This document shows, piece after piece, positions 11,581 through 25,700 of a stretch of DNA of 62,000 bases (the stretch's first letter is position 1; every line of letters begins with the position of its first letter). The stretch is from assembly GCA_002633005.1 (NCBI GenBank), contig NMRA01000006.1, positions 1,913,469 to 1,975,468 of the forward strand. The letters are read 5' to 3'. The position numbers and the translations under genes are program-made. Below the pieces are notes generated by a model, which saw only the letters and a list, made by a program, of their open reading frames with translations, was not told the origin of the DNA and made no database searches. The stretch comes from Phoronis australis (Eukaryota > Phoronida > Phoronidae).

Positions 11581-14500
11581 ATAACACCCCTAGAAGCATA
11601 CCGTTTTCGGTACATTCGTGGGCGCATTTCAACTTTGCATTGCTCTTGTTAGATCATTGGTGATTCTATCAATGTGCTCAAATCTTGGAAATTTTTAATC
11701 AACCCCAAAAATGGTACATTGACATTTGCTAATTCCTCGAAGGGTCTGGATACTTGCCCAGAAAATTTTCATTAGTTATTGCTAAACTGTGAGATGGTAA
11801 CAACATGGTAAAAACATTTCGTACTTCGGAAGTGGGAGTGCAAGTCAAAATTTCAGATTGCATGAAACAAACCCTGGGGCCTGTGTCTTGAAGAGTATTG
11901 GCTTTAACTAAAGTCAGTTTACACATGGCTTGGCCCGTGTCACAAAAACCAGGCTAAAGAAGACAAAACGAAACACAAATGATAGAAAAACAACTTCGCT
12001 GTTCGTAGTCAGATTACTGATTCAGCTGAAGTCAAAAGAGAAACAAGCCCGTGATGTTTGAAGCTCGGTAAGCTTATGTGAAAGTGAAGGCGACAATCCC
12101 AGGAATGAGCAACCAATTCAAATTTTGCTTCACCGACTTCCGTATTATTAGTCCGTTACAGAAGCCTATGGATGAATGAAAAACTTCACAATCTAAATCA
12201 AATTTTAAATTACTTAAATCCAAATTTTGTTTGTGTAAAATTTGCATTAAATGTAGTTTGTACGTTTTATTGCTGAATTGGAATTTAGCAGCCAAGTGAG
12301 TGGATGTGCGTGATTTTCATTTCCACCTGAAGTATAAGAGAAAGTCATTCTTACCAGGCCTATATACTCACAACATTGTAGGATTGAAGGCTTCACTTTT
12401 AAAAAGGAAAAGCGTTACTGTAAATTTCAAGTTTATTGACTTGCATCAAATTACATTACTTACTAAACAACTCGCTTATATCAATTTTGAAAATGCCAAG
12501 CAACGCATTTCAATCTGTTAACAAAAAAAACTGACAACAAACACAAATTTTACTACAATAAAGGTTAATTACAACATAAAATTATTTGATTTCATCATTT
12601 TGTTCTCACCATGGTCCCCAGTCATACTTATTTGATTTTTCAAAAAATTTTAATTCAAATCATTGTTGTATCACAGTTCAACAAAACGATTGCAAATAGG
12701 GTTGCATGACGACACTTAACTACCAGCATACCTATAGCAAAAGTACCAGTTTTCTTATGCATGGGAAAATTGGCTACACGAAATATGTGAAAAAGGTTGC
12801 ATCCATTCTTTATAACTGGAATTTCGCCCTTTTTGACAAGACTGGCGTGTCTTGTGACAAAATGAATTTGTTCCCAGTCTTATCTTGAAAGTATGCTTAG
12901 CTGTATGATGCAGTTTGGTGAACAACCTATTTCAGGCAACACACAAGCCTTATGCGTTTATTTTTTATACCCACATTTTGGAAGCTACTGTTAAAATGTG
13001 TGAAAATATTGATATCGGGTTATAACAATAATTCTTAACTGTTTGTAATCTCGTAGCCCAAAAGCTCCCTTCCAAATAGTGAAGTAAAAAGCACCACCAG
13101 GTGTAGCAAGTCCAATGAGACCATAACATTGTTATGATTGTGAAGCAAACTTGGGGGGGGGGGCTTCAGGAAGTATACGCTGGACACACTATTATCAATG
13201 GTACCGTTCCCGTCCACAAACAGGGCGCAAAAATGTAATCAAACGTCTTAATTGTTTAGGCTACGCGTATCTTAATGCTATCGTATTACGATACAATAAA
13301 GAGTAATTGAGCGAAAAGACTCGAGGTTTTCTGACCGTCCAGAGTTGCCTGTCTGCTAACTCCGGATGGTCCATCACAACAATATAATGTTATGCCATGT
13401 AACCACAAAGTCATTTATGAGGTGCATGTATACCCTCATAAATAAACAACAGCAAAACTGGAGGTTTTTTTACCCTCTTACGAACAGGCCATTTGAAATG
13501 GAACATTTCTACCAAATCGGAACAAACCAAAAACAACCTACATGTACTGCAACAAAAAATTTAAGCTTGTTTACAGATAGATAATTCACAACATACATGC
13601 AAAGCAAAATATTTGTGCATAAAACAGAAGTATCGTTTCTGTTTAGATCGAGAGTAAAAATGTGGTTTAGCCAGTCTTAGCACCGCACAGGTGGCTTCAT
13701 AATCAGAATCTTCTTTTAAAATGGTTAATAAGTTCTAAACTGCTTTATTCGAGTACAGAATTTTCTGCGCAAGCAGGCATAGACTAATATATAAAACCTG
13801 GTATCCACTAATGAGCACACAGGTGACCATTCTTTACAAGTAAGTGCACAGTAACTTAAAACATATAATGCACAAGGGTTCAAACACTAAACACTTCATA
13901 ACTACTTCCCGGGTCTGAAGAATGATGAATCTCTGAGAATCAACCCTATATTAACTTTTTATACATACCTTTACAGTAGAACAGAGGTATCATTTTGTAA
14001 ATAAAACGTAAATTCTCCACTTTTAAAAAGCACATTTTTACAAGTCACCTTCACCTTCAGAAAACGCCCAGTTTTGCTATAACACAATTCCGAGCAGGCA
14101 TTCACTTCTGTTGCCATTCTTGGAAGGACTAAATGAAAAGATCCTATCACATTCAAAACAGCTTATTGCACACATTTACGTGATCTAGTGATAACACGCA
14201 CCTCTAAACCATCCAAGCCTGCTTCACGAACAGTCGCACTCCGTTTAAGTTAGAAATTTTGTCTTGCCCTTCGTATATCTATTTCCGAAAAATAAGTTAC
14301 AATTTCAATTCAGCAAAGGACAGTCTCAGAGAGTATATCCAAAATTACGACAAAAAATAAATTATTTTTCAGCTATGATATGCTAATTATTAAATTATGA
14401 CAACTTTATCCGGTAATAGTAAAGCAGAAGCATCAACACAAATTTCTGACTTCAGCTGTGTGGCAAGTCCAGTGAACCTTGTCAAAGACGGATCCAACCA

Positions 14501-14940
14501 GAACGAGAAATTTCATCTGTGAGACAAGCACTTAGCTGAAGGGGTGAAGGCACGAACTAGACCAACCTTACCACACAACTGAGGTAGGTGAAGTTTAGAC
14601 TAATGAGTTTCCAACACCTACAGTGAACTCAAAACTTCAGAGCTGCCATAATTGATATTCGAGAGTTGGAAAATATTAACATAGGTAATCACTGACCAAT
14701 GGCACTCCACTCTTAAAACAACACGCCTCAACAAATACTACCAGCACCCAGAGTTCTATGTACTCAAAATTGTACTCGAAATTATTTCATATTTCGATCC
14801 TATTTTTGTGTATTATTTTGTGCGTGAGTACATTGTTGTTCAGGCACACAAGTTTCTAGTCAAAGTCTGTACTTGAAGACTCAAATCTCACTCACAATTT
14901 CGAGCACAAAGAAGAGAACACAGACCTTGACGTCAGAAAA
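11581..14940. other. AT-rich intergenic stretch without recognised genes
   Basis: Both strands contain only open frames under about 75 codons, with no recognised domain. No terminal repeats or microsatellites beyond short homopolymers (a G run near 13150) are apparent. It lies between the SNU13-side tandem repeat and the 3' region of the MARCH gene. Confidence 0.6.
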
Positions 14941-16404
14941 AGCAAAAGATGTAATTTTATTTGAAAACTTGTTCTGAACTTGGTCTGGATTATTCCAAAA
15001 CATGCACACTTTCTCATGATATAAAACACAGCTTGTAAATATGCGCCTTATCTAGCTTAGAGCATTTTACAGTGAATCCATAAAACTAAAACAGGACGAT
15101 ACATTTTTCACATTAACACTTATATATATGGCAAATTTGCTATCGATTTACACAGTGAATAAAAGCAATACGTAAAATATTAAAACTGACAAAAAATAAC
15201 AAAAATAATATACATTGTTACAACATCTTGACAAAAAGTAAACAATACGTTAACAAGTCCCTAACAAACCTTTAAGGCCACGACTGAAGAAATATTAGAG
15301 CCAAATATAAGACTTTTGTTTGGAGTTTCAATCCAAACATCTTCTCATTAACATTCAGAATGCTAACACAGACTGTGACATGGCAAGCATTTTTGTCTTC
15401 TCTCAAAAGATTCAATTATTGAATTATATCATAAGCCACATGGTCAAATCTTGAAGATTGTTTGCCTTAGTTTGATGAGTTTCAGTTCCTCGAAATAGTG
15501 CTCTTTGCAAAGAAACGTACAAAAATAGGACCGGATAAAGTAGATCTCTGTCATGAATCGTATAAGTCATATTCTCGCATTGTTGATGGCTCCAGATCTG
15601 CTTGTAGATGACGGTGCCACCAATGAGGTCATCAATTTACTAAAGTTGCTTTAAACCTGTCTTAATCCAAAACTAAAAGTTGATTTAGACCACACTTACT
15701 ATTACAAAACCAGACTTAAGACGTTGCTTACTCAGATAAGAGTTTCTGCGTTTGATAAACGCTGAGAACTCGTTATTGATCGAGGCCAGGCTAAAAAAAA
15801 TGGGCTGGTCATTTTCAGTTCTTCCTAAACCCAGAAATCGCCCGAGCAAGGAACGAATTGAGTGTTGGTTCCTGTGCTGGAAGACAAAGTTTGTGGCAGC
15901 TTTAATAAATGTAGACTTCGGCATCCGAGTGTTTTGTTTAAGTCAAAAAGTTCCTCCCAACCAAGGAGCAGTACCAGATAAGTTAAAGTGTGCCGACAGC
16001 AACAAGATGCTAAGACTTATGGGCTGACAGGCGGTTGTATCGTGCAGATCGCCTGACCTGCCATCAGGGGCCAGCACAGTATCGGTAGAACAGTAATGCC
16101 AAAAACATGCCAAGAAAAATTTACAGATCAATGGTAGCCGTGTGTTACTAGCATTGCACTGATCATTTGTGTTTTCTTACCCACCTCCAGGGGGTAGTGC
16201 TGTTCTGGGCTGTCGGCAACAAGATCGGTATGAATTCGCATCACTTGCAGTTTCTGACATGCCTCCTAGGGGTAGCTCTGATTTTTAAGTGAGCGTGAAA
16301 CAACAGACGTCAAAACAGACTACTGAGTCTGAGGTTGTGTCGAGCTGTTCGCATGCGTTTCCTGTACGGGCTCCATGAGACAGTCCCTAACAATGAACAC
16401 TACA
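14941..16404 (-). other. Probable 3' UTR region of the MARCH gene
   Basis: This lies immediately downstream, on the - strand, of the MARCH stop codon. An AATAAA on the - strand (TTTATT on +) near 14956-14961 is one candidate end, which would give a 3' UTR of about 1.4 kb. Other A-rich candidates exist near 15180-15210. The real end cannot be set by eye. It also carries one copy of the dispersed GATTTAGACC repeat at 15682-15704. Confidence 0.35.
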
Positions 16405-16785
16405 TTAGAACAAGCCCGAATCAAGATCAATCACTGATTGCTGTGTTGGTGGCTGAGTTGAACTAATCACTCGCATTTCCTGACCCGCCTCTGGGGGACA
16501 GTCTTGAATGTAGATTATCCTGTTATAGGCGCGCCACCTACGGCACAGCTGGAAATACATCTTGCATTGGACGTACATGAACACAAGGCCGCCCGTGAAC
16601 CCTATGGCAACCACGATCAGCTTTGTCCAAAATGGCCACTCGAGGTTGCCAGCAGATACCTCTTGCGTGGTTCGGTCTATGAGCACATACAGGGACCAAA
16701 CGACGCACGTGATGGCAATGACGTGGAATGCGACGGAGCACAGAACCTTCCTTCTCTCCAGCGACGACATGTCCAGTTTTTGCCA
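16405..16785 (-). CDS. MARCHF8: MARCH gene, last coding exon: two membrane segments and cytosolic tail
   Basis: The exon starts after the acceptor TTCTGGTTTCAG with [16 protein letters not shown] and ends [11 protein letters not shown], 127 codons with the stop. The first hydrophobic span is around [21 protein letters not shown] luminal loop with NLEWPFWTK follows, then the second span around [19 protein letters not shown]. The cytosolic segment [21 protein letters not shown] matches the family closely. The tail after that is proline- and glutamine-containing and not conserved with vertebrates. The open frame running further upstream of 16785 is intron. Confidence 0.93.
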   Translation of the reverse strand, partial: WQKLDMSSLERRKVLCSVAFHVIAITCVVWSLYVLIDRTTQEVSAGNLEWPFWTKLIVVAIGFTGGLVFMYVQCKMYFQLCRRWRAYNRIIYIQDCPPEAGQEMRVISSTQPPTQQSVIDLDSGLF

Positions 16786-19700
16786 CTGAAACCAGAAGAC
16801 CACAATGTACAAACATAGCACAACCTTAACATAAAATACTTCACGTAACACTGACATAGAAATCGAATGTTTTGACTTTTTTAATGCATTAATGGAGTGC
16901 ACGTGTGTGCAATGAACTATGGGAAATTGTTCTCTCACGGCAATTGCATTTTTAGTCAACAATGACGAGATGAATTGAAATCTCAGAAGTCTCTACCCTG
17001 GTGTAGGCATGCATCAGGTTCTACACTTTGTAAAAAGGAAAATGGTCATTTTGGCAATTACTTTTGCGCAAAATAAGTACAAAATTAACATATGTTATGA
17101 TATGACTTTTTTTTGCTAAAAGGCTATAATGATGCATGCATAACCAATAGCAGAGACATCCTCCTTCTCACAACCGGGCGACTAAACAAGTGCTTGTATT
17201 TCGTCTGCAGTAAAAGGCTATTTTCAAAAATTCATAACCCACTTGATGATGAATGTCAAATTACACATTATCCCAATCTTCGTAAAAAACAAAATTCAAG
17301 TTTGGTTTGAGTTTCATCAACACAAACTTTTTTAGAGATTGCCCGAAATGGAGAATTTTCCAGTGATATCCGCGAAAGACATTATAAATCATTTTCTGGT
17401 GTGAAAAAACAAAAACTTTCTTCACACACGTAAAAGCTCTACCAAAGCAACGTCCTGTTCTCATCCTTGGTTTCACTTGAAGCTGATTTCAACAAAATGC
17501 CTGTAGTTGCCCATGTGGCCACACTCAGCCTCTACAGATAAAACTAACACACCCAGACAGGCAACAAGTGAGCCTCGTCCCAAGCAAAATGATCAACTGG
17601 CAGTTCTTCTACAGGTGAAAAATCAATTTCTTGCAAACATGATCAGTCCAACTTCAAAACAGTTCGGTGATTCTTCGGTTATTTCGCGTAAAAAATGCGC
17701 AAAAAATTGGGCACTGCAGACTTTGTTCAAAGGCTCCAGCTGACTGCAGGGTATTACATTTGATGAAAAATGTATCGCATGTTGTTTAATCATAGCTATG
17801 GTATTCTGTACCAACTCATTATTAATTAAGCGGAAATTTCTTCATAGCCTACTCATTTTCCTTGAGAAATGCGCCAAAATGAATATTCTCCCTCGTTGAA
17901 TCCATCTGACACAACTTCCACCATCATGCAAAAGAACATATTATTAATAACACTGTTGAAAAGGAGCCGAAATGAATTTCTGAGGAGGCAGGAGGCTTTT
18001 TTCATGGCAGATTAAGTTTCAGATAAAATGCCATTACGTGACACTTTGCCCAAGGCCAACTAAAATAGCAAACCTTGCGTACTTGTAGTAATGAACTTTA
18101 CTATGAGCATTACCATAACTTGTAAGTGAAACTGGAGTCTTACTAGGATATCAAACTTTCAAAGCTCAAATCCTCATTAAAACATCAGGAAATTTCTACA
18201 TTATGGCGGAAGCATCCCTCTATTTTAATTTAAAATCTACTCTATTTATGCTCTGCACCTGCTCTAAATCAAACAGTCAGGTAATTAAAGCAGCGTGTAT
18301 CTCACCTACATTTCATTAGGTGTGGGTTGACTTCGGAGATAAGTTCAGATGTTGCGCTAATAACCAAACCCTCCCAACATCAAAGTCGAATTAATAAAAT
18401 TAACGGCGGTCTTACCATCGAAGGAATCGGTGAACTCCATTCCCCACATGGTGTTATGGTGTTGCCGTGTGTATAGAGAGAAGCTGACTTGTCGTAACAA
18501 AGAATCATAGACAAAGGGTCCAATCCCCAAACATGAACTAAAACAATGGTTTTCAAAGGAGAATATGCAAGGGGCTTTAATGTTGCCAGTACAGCATGCT
18601 TCGAAAGAAAACGTTGATCCTCAGCGGAATAGCCAAGCTTAGCTTCTCTCATGGCCGACAATAAAGGGAACTTAACTACACACTTGGTAAGGTGGCTAAA
18701 CCACTCTGGCGAATTTTGCCACCATAATAGTTAATACTAGTCACTTTTGCTGTTAACGGAATTATGAAACGGCTTTTGCTCTAATTACTTTTGTACTGTG
18801 AGATGAAGAGCCAGTCATACTGTACCCACTTGCTTCAACTACTAAAACGTATGGAGTGCACACAATGTGCTGTATAATTCCACAGATTGAAACAACATGC
18901 TACAGGACAGACCAAAAGAATGGTTCCAGTGTGATCAAATCAGCACACACAGGGATGCCATTATAGTCTGTCAGTGCTACAGCTGAAAGAGCTTGCCTTA
19001 TTCATTCACCAATGTAGAAAAACACCTGTCAGTTAGGAGAAGAAAAACGCTCTAAAATATCTTGCCATTTAAGCTAAAACCGTATGTCACACAGTAACAG
19101 TATAGCAAAAAAAAACAGGATTCTGCTGCAAATTTATCACCATGGAAAACAGAAAACCTTTAAATCTCCTCGACCGTGTAACAATGAAGTCATTTCAATT
19201 TCATAACCATTAAAGCAACAATAAACCCGCTTTCCATCCAAAAAAACTTTGCATTTAGACCACTTACCATAAAAGATTGGACTCAAAGTGTACATTAGTC
19301 AAAATGGAGGTAATTTCAGGGCTTGAGACCAGGTTCTAGGAGTTTGCTTGACACAGGAGTCATTTTTAGCACTGACCATGGTTTCAAAGAACAACAAACT
19401 GCCCGTTCTTTGCAAACCCAGATATCACTTCTCATCTGGGAAAGGAACAAGTTGTGACCAACTTTATAGCCAGGTAAGTGTTCTAAATCAAATGTTTGCT
19501 AGCTGTATCACGGGTGAGAAACAACATGACCGCCGGTCCTCTTAAATCGGACCGCCTCACCCAAAACAGGACCTCCGGTGATCAAATGGGACCGTCGCAC
19601 CAGAAAATGGGACTGACGCACCTAAAAACATGACCGCCCCACCAGAAAACAGGACCGCCGGGGACTGAACATGACCTCCGAGGATTGAAACCGCATATTG

Positions 19701-22700
19701 TCCGGCGGTCACGTTCAGTCCCTGGCGGTCCTGTTTTCTGGTGGAGCGGTCATGTTTTTAGGTGCGTCAGTACCATTTTCTGGTGCGACAGTCACATTTG
19801 ATCCCCGGAGGTCCCGTTTTGGGTGAGTCAGTCCGATTTAGAGGACCGGTGGTCATGTTGTTTCTCACCCGTGTGTATTCAATATACAGTGTTATTGCCA
19901 CTTTAAGCTTCTTGTATATTTATAAAAACGAATTTTAACGAGCAATTCAAGCACACGTTTGAATCATAAGAAAAGCTCTGTTTGGTTTCAACTCCAGACA
20001 ACAGCGGATTCAAAATTGAGGCTCTGCTAAATCCGGATATCAATCTAGTCGACTATTAAACGTTTCTGTGCTCTTTTGTCCGACATCATGACCTGCCGGC
20101 CAATTATCCACCATGGTTCAAAAAGTTACTGAAACCACTCATCAACCGGAACCACAGAACCAAAACCTAACACATCTATTTTGGCACCACAATTTCTTTC
20201 AGTAAAAATAACCCTAACTTAACTTCTTACCAAGAATTCAAATTCAGAAGCCAAACAGTTCAGCAAATCACCAGTTTTAGTCCACAATATATCAATTTAT
20301 TTTAGCCACTGTTTCAGTGCTGCGAAGCAAGCCATGGCTAACGCAGTAATTACTCTATTCCAAATCAGGTGACTTTACGTCAGATTTCCTGATAAACAGG
20401 CCTCTTGACGACAGCGGGACTTGTACAAATCTACTAAAGAAATACTAGGTAAGGTGATAAGAGCAGAGTTTCCATTGTATACGTATACTCTCCTTCTCCC
20501 TCATTTCTCATTCGTTTGATAGGACCTCAGATGTCTTTGCACAATGTCCTCAGCATTGTAAAACTCTTCAGCCCTATTGATTGGCTGTTTTAGTTTTTAA
20601 ATTTCTTTTGTCTCACGCAGCACCAGGTTCTCGATGGCAGTTTTTCAAATCACTCTCTCCCACTGTGCGATCAAGCTTTGCAGATGAACTACCACAGGTC
20701 ATGAAAACATAGAACTTCCCCCACATCATTTTCATCATATCCTTCATAACTTGTTGACAGTATTGACCATCAGATTTGCCACATAAATCTTTCATGAGAT
20801 TAATAATATCATCAAGCATGCACCGCCGCACATTCATAACTCCTACACTTTACAAATTATCATTATATCACAGTAATTGACCTTCTTTTGACAAAGCCTT
20901 CATTTTAAATTTGTGAACAAGCTTTGCAGAGATTTCTTTTTAGTAGGCGGTCCATCCGGACCATAAAATAGAATAGAATAGAGATTTTACAGTCAGGTTA
21001 CCAAAAATGAACGGTGTTCTAATGGTTGACTACTTAAAATAAATGGCATTGATAAACTTCAGAGAGATGAATTAGACACAAAGTGTTGGTACAGGACAGT
21101 ATGAGTTGAAGTAAAATCTGGCCAATATGGCAGAAAAGTGGCGTTTTATTTTCCCCTTTATTCACAAATGATACATAGATCCAAATTAATGCTCCATCAA
21201 GGTCAAGCTCTGATGCACAGCTGCCTACAGACAGTATGTTAAGAAACAGTGGACATTCACAGCTGAGAAATGGAAAAGGTCAATTTGGACAATTATTTTC
21301 TTCTGCAATTGGCAAAATTTCCCCCATTGCCACGAGCAAACTGAATGTTTCACCTACATACTGTAAACTCGCACGTTAATGCCCTGGGTGCCTAAATTGG
21401 GAAACACTGGGACAGGGAGGTGGGCGATTTACCCAAGAAGTGGGCGTTAACCCGCGAGTTTACGGTAGGTTGAATTGATGCGCATCATCAATTCTAAAAG
21501 TGTTTTTCCCACTTAAAGTTCTGACACGACCATACGTCATTTAGCCTCTGAGCATATCTCGCACAAACAAGACTACTGAGCCAGTAACGAAAAACAGTTA
21601 ACTCTTCGCGTAAATGTCACCAGTTCATATTTTATGTTTTGTATTCATGGGTTTCCAATCTTCTCTTTGCATCAACACACTGGCCCACAAAAAGTTATAC
21701 CCATTTAGGATACAATAGGGCAGACAAGTGAAGCTTTATTTCTCTTGAACTTTAAATATCACCAAATGAATTCAAGGAATAGCAAAATGTCAGTGCTTCA
21801 CAAACCCAGAAATCAGTTCCCATCTGAGTGAATTACAAATTGATAACAAATTCACTGTGGAAAATGGTTGAAATCAATAGTTCGCTTCTAGGATGGCTTC
21901 TAGGCCATGTTTTGCACTATGGGAACTTGACGCCAGTTGGAGTGCGATAACTGTCACCTTATCGAGGTAAGGTAACTAATGTTTCAAGGCAACTGACCCC
22001 AGCACAAGTCGCAGTGCGGTCACAAACCTGTCAACAAAATCAAAGTAATTTCAAGCTGCGTGCCTACGCATTCATATGGGTGCCGTCATTTTTGCACAAC
22101 ATTAATTTCCAAATTTAAAACGTTTCTAAATTGATTATCATTTAAAACCGCCTTCAAACAGATTTTTATTATTCTAGGTGCATAGAGTGATGCTTTTAAC
22201 ATATTGTAGGAACTAAATTTACATGAGTTAATGTTCAGATTAGACTTCAAACCATCTTCTATTGGGCATGAATAACCACAAGAGGAAGAAATATTCAAAC
22301 ACTTGACAGGAGAATGGTAAAGAAATCGACTGCCATTTTGCAAACCTCTGCATGCATATAGCAATACTATCTAAGTCACATCCCATTCTCTATCATTCAC
22401 AGGTCTACGGTATTTTTTCCATTCAGGTGATCACGGGGACGTTTTAGTACTTGAAACTTTGTTTGGGTTAATTGGTGTGCACAGGCAATGTTTTCACACT
22501 CTCCTGGTAGTTGTGAATGATTAAGATTGATCAGACACACTTTTTCAGAGTGCTTAGTAATTTAAAGCGCTGTGTAAAAACCAACCTATGGTAAAATCCC
22601 ACAAATTTGGGAGAAATAAAATAATTGACAAAATTACCCTTTTCTCATTTTTCAAGGTCTTACATTGCTCAGTGAGTGCCCAGAAGTTTTAAAAACTTTG

Positions 22701-25700
22701 TGTGATGAGAAGATAGAATACTTGAACGCGGTAAAGTATTAAGTTGGTTCTACAATTTTATAAGAAAAAAATGAGAAACTAAAATTTCAGCTGTCAGCTA
22801 TACTGTGTCATAAATAGGTAAGATTTTCTCGTAACTCCTTTTTTTGATTTTGACATTTGATTTTTGTTCCGCTGGACCCAAAACGTCGAAAAAGACGTCA
22901 TACTGATTACCCAGTAGAAAGCAAATGTTAATCACCAAGTTCTTTATTTTTGTCAGCCAGATCACAGAATCCTTCATTGTTACAACATTCTACGTCAGAA
23001 CACACAAGGTAAACATCCGTATGCCGGGATGTTGTCAAGTTATACGCAGACAGTGTCTTTTGTCAATGAATTCTGATATTATATTATCGATTCGTTGGTC
23101 AGATTTATGTGATAATCACCCTATTTATTAAACATAATGTGAGAACTGTAACTTAATGAAAAATAAAATATATGACTTTGTATATGTGGTCAGATATGAT
23201 TGTAAATTATTCCGTATTTAAGAATACCAATTGTTTAACCAGGCGCTATCCCATTGTCTTTGATATTTTGAAAAAGAGTATTTGTTGATAATAAACCCAT
23301 TCACTGATTGATGAATTTGCCAAGCTGATGTACCGTTATTTTGATAACAAGTCCAGTCTAAAATGGATCAGGCTCACATTAACACAACAGATTTTCCTTA
23401 GACATAATAACACAAAATTATACAGCAATTCCATGTTGTTATGTTGCTTAGAGATTTGCATTATATGCATTTGAGCCCCAATGTCATAGTCTGTTTTCTT
23501 TCAATATGATAGAATGTCCACAGCGTCGGCAAAAACAACAAGTAGAGATCTGAAAAGCTCTTCTTGCCTAGGTTAAAACAACTCGTAATGAATTGCTAAC
23601 CACAATCACTGCATTGTTTATACTCGGTTCAAATAGTAGGCTATAGTATGGTATGTCCTCATTTATTTAGCGCATAATGCGGCCGACAAGTCAAATACTA
23701 TTTCCTCAAATATTAAGCAAACTTAAGTCTATTACTAGCACGTAGATGTCATAAAACATTTGGTAAAGTTTCTACAATTTGTAGCAAAGTAATTGGCCTT
23801 TGGGAAAATGACAATTTTGGCAATTATTTTTTAGCGAAATAAGTGAAGAGTTACTATTATATCATTACAGGGGGACGTGCAGCTATGCAAGAGACTTATG
23901 AGACGTTTGTAGCCAGACATCTGTGGTTATGGAAAGGAACCCATGACTGCTCTGCCATAATTTAAGATTCCACGCTCATTGGCCATCACTTCTGTGGCAG
24001 TCAGTTTGTAAGTCTACGCCAGTGAGGTTCCAAGCGTACTCGTGAAACGCTAATTTTTAATGCGCAAGATCGTGAGTAGAGGCCTTACAGTATCTGACTT
24101 TTCTCCCAAAGCATTATTTAGATCTACTTATTAATAATGAAATTGTGAAAACAAAATTCCACAAGTCCATCACAATGTGTCCTTAACTGGTGAGATTTTA
24201 TCATGCAGTCAACCTCCAAGATAGGCCGTGACAGGAGTTGCTTTATCACATCATCTGTGCTTTGACTCACTCAAAAACATTCGTATGCCCGATCATAGCC
24301 GAGCTAGTCCTAGACACGTTGCAACAAACACGACATTGCAAAATGTGGTTCTTGACGTAAACTTGACCATTGTTCATCAACTGTATGCTGATAAAAGGGG
24401 TTACAATCATCTTAACTAAGACTGGACATGGCGAAAAACACAAAGTGGGACGATACTTACCGATTTGAAAGGCTTCACCTTGGACGTCATGACAAAGTTG
24501 AACTTGCACAACTCGCAGGTTTTTGTGTCGGCGCTCTTAATCCACTGCTGTAGACACTTGAGGTGGACGAACCGTAGACTGCCTGAACAGATGCATGGCT
24601 CGATAAGAGGCTCCTCCGCCGACGCCTCACTGTGGCAGATGCGGCACATGTCGCCAGAAAATCCGGAGTAGGAATCGGACTGGGATTCCGCCACGCTGGG
24701 CTCCGGTGAGTTGACCATGCTAGTGTCTTCGGCGGCTGTGACGGCGACTTTAGTTCTGGCAACATCCTCCGTCTATAACAAAGGACAATATGACAGCAAC
24801 ATGAATAATAATAACAATACTAATTACTTTACCACAAATTACACGTACTTACCCCAAGATTGTTTTATTACATCTATATAGTTCAAACTTAACCAACAAT
24901 AGAAAATTAAATTCTCTTAATTTTTAATTTTGAGGATTTTAACAAAACAAAATTTCTCCTTTCTTCCAAATACAATACACGCCAAAAGTGTTCAAACAAA
25001 ATGACCCACAATTCCCTGTCATAATATGCGAACGGAAGCCAAATACACCGTCAGAGTAGTCTTCTATAATGACCAAGAAGAAACAGGAAAGAAGAGGAAA
25101 GCAATAAAAATGGCTCAGTGAAAATCTGCTAATGAAATTTTGCTACCACAATACTCGTTACCAGTTACTTTTGCTGTTAGCCATCATGACAGGAAATGGT
25201 ACTTTGTCTGGCTGCTTTCGTCATGTATTATGGGTAAAGAATTAACATATTAATCACATGGGTGTATAGCCACAGGAAACATGAACACAGAGAAACACAC
25301 GACATTGACAACACCTTTATTCAGGAATTAGCTTTCAAGTAACCTTATAATAATGAAATATTAACGCAAGACGAATTAATCGAAAACTTGACAAATGAAA
25401 TTAACGAGTATTTTTAATCTATTCATGATTAGATTTGGCAACTCGCATGTTGCTAATGCCACCTCACAATTTTGTTTGACAACCAGGTAAAAATCCAAAG
25501 TTGTCAAGAAGGTGTCACGCCACATCCAAGCATAGACTCAAAATACTACAGGAAGGAAAACAAACGGAAGTCGCAACCATTTGGCAAATATTAAAAAGGG
25601 CCCGATTGTGTTTGTTTGCATCAGGAGGTAACCCTGTACAGCGGATATTGAGCTCAAGAGGAGGAAATGGGGGAAATTAGTTTTCATTGGGCAATCCTAA

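Larger units (their letters stand above)
16786..24460 (-). other. MARCH intron 2 (about 7.7 kb)
   Basis: It is bounded by GTAAGT at the RING exon and TTTCAG at the last exon. It holds the 19509-19873 hairpin and the 21359-21467 MITE, dispersed repeat copies (one GATTTAGACC core near 19252; an AATTTTGGCAATTA phrase near 17050 and 23815), and otherwise AT-rich sequence. A 93-codon - strand frame at 18380-18661 and a 74-codon frame at 20613-20837 have no recognised domain and are not called as genes. Confidence 0.8.

Noticed and set aside
16504-16818. 104- and 75-codon + strand frames opposite the MARCH last exon
   Set aside because: They are antisense shadows of the conserved - strand coding exon.
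18380-18661. 93-codon - strand frame in MARCH intron 2
   Set aside because: No recognised domain, splice sites or conservation evidence; this length is expected by chance in 62 kb.
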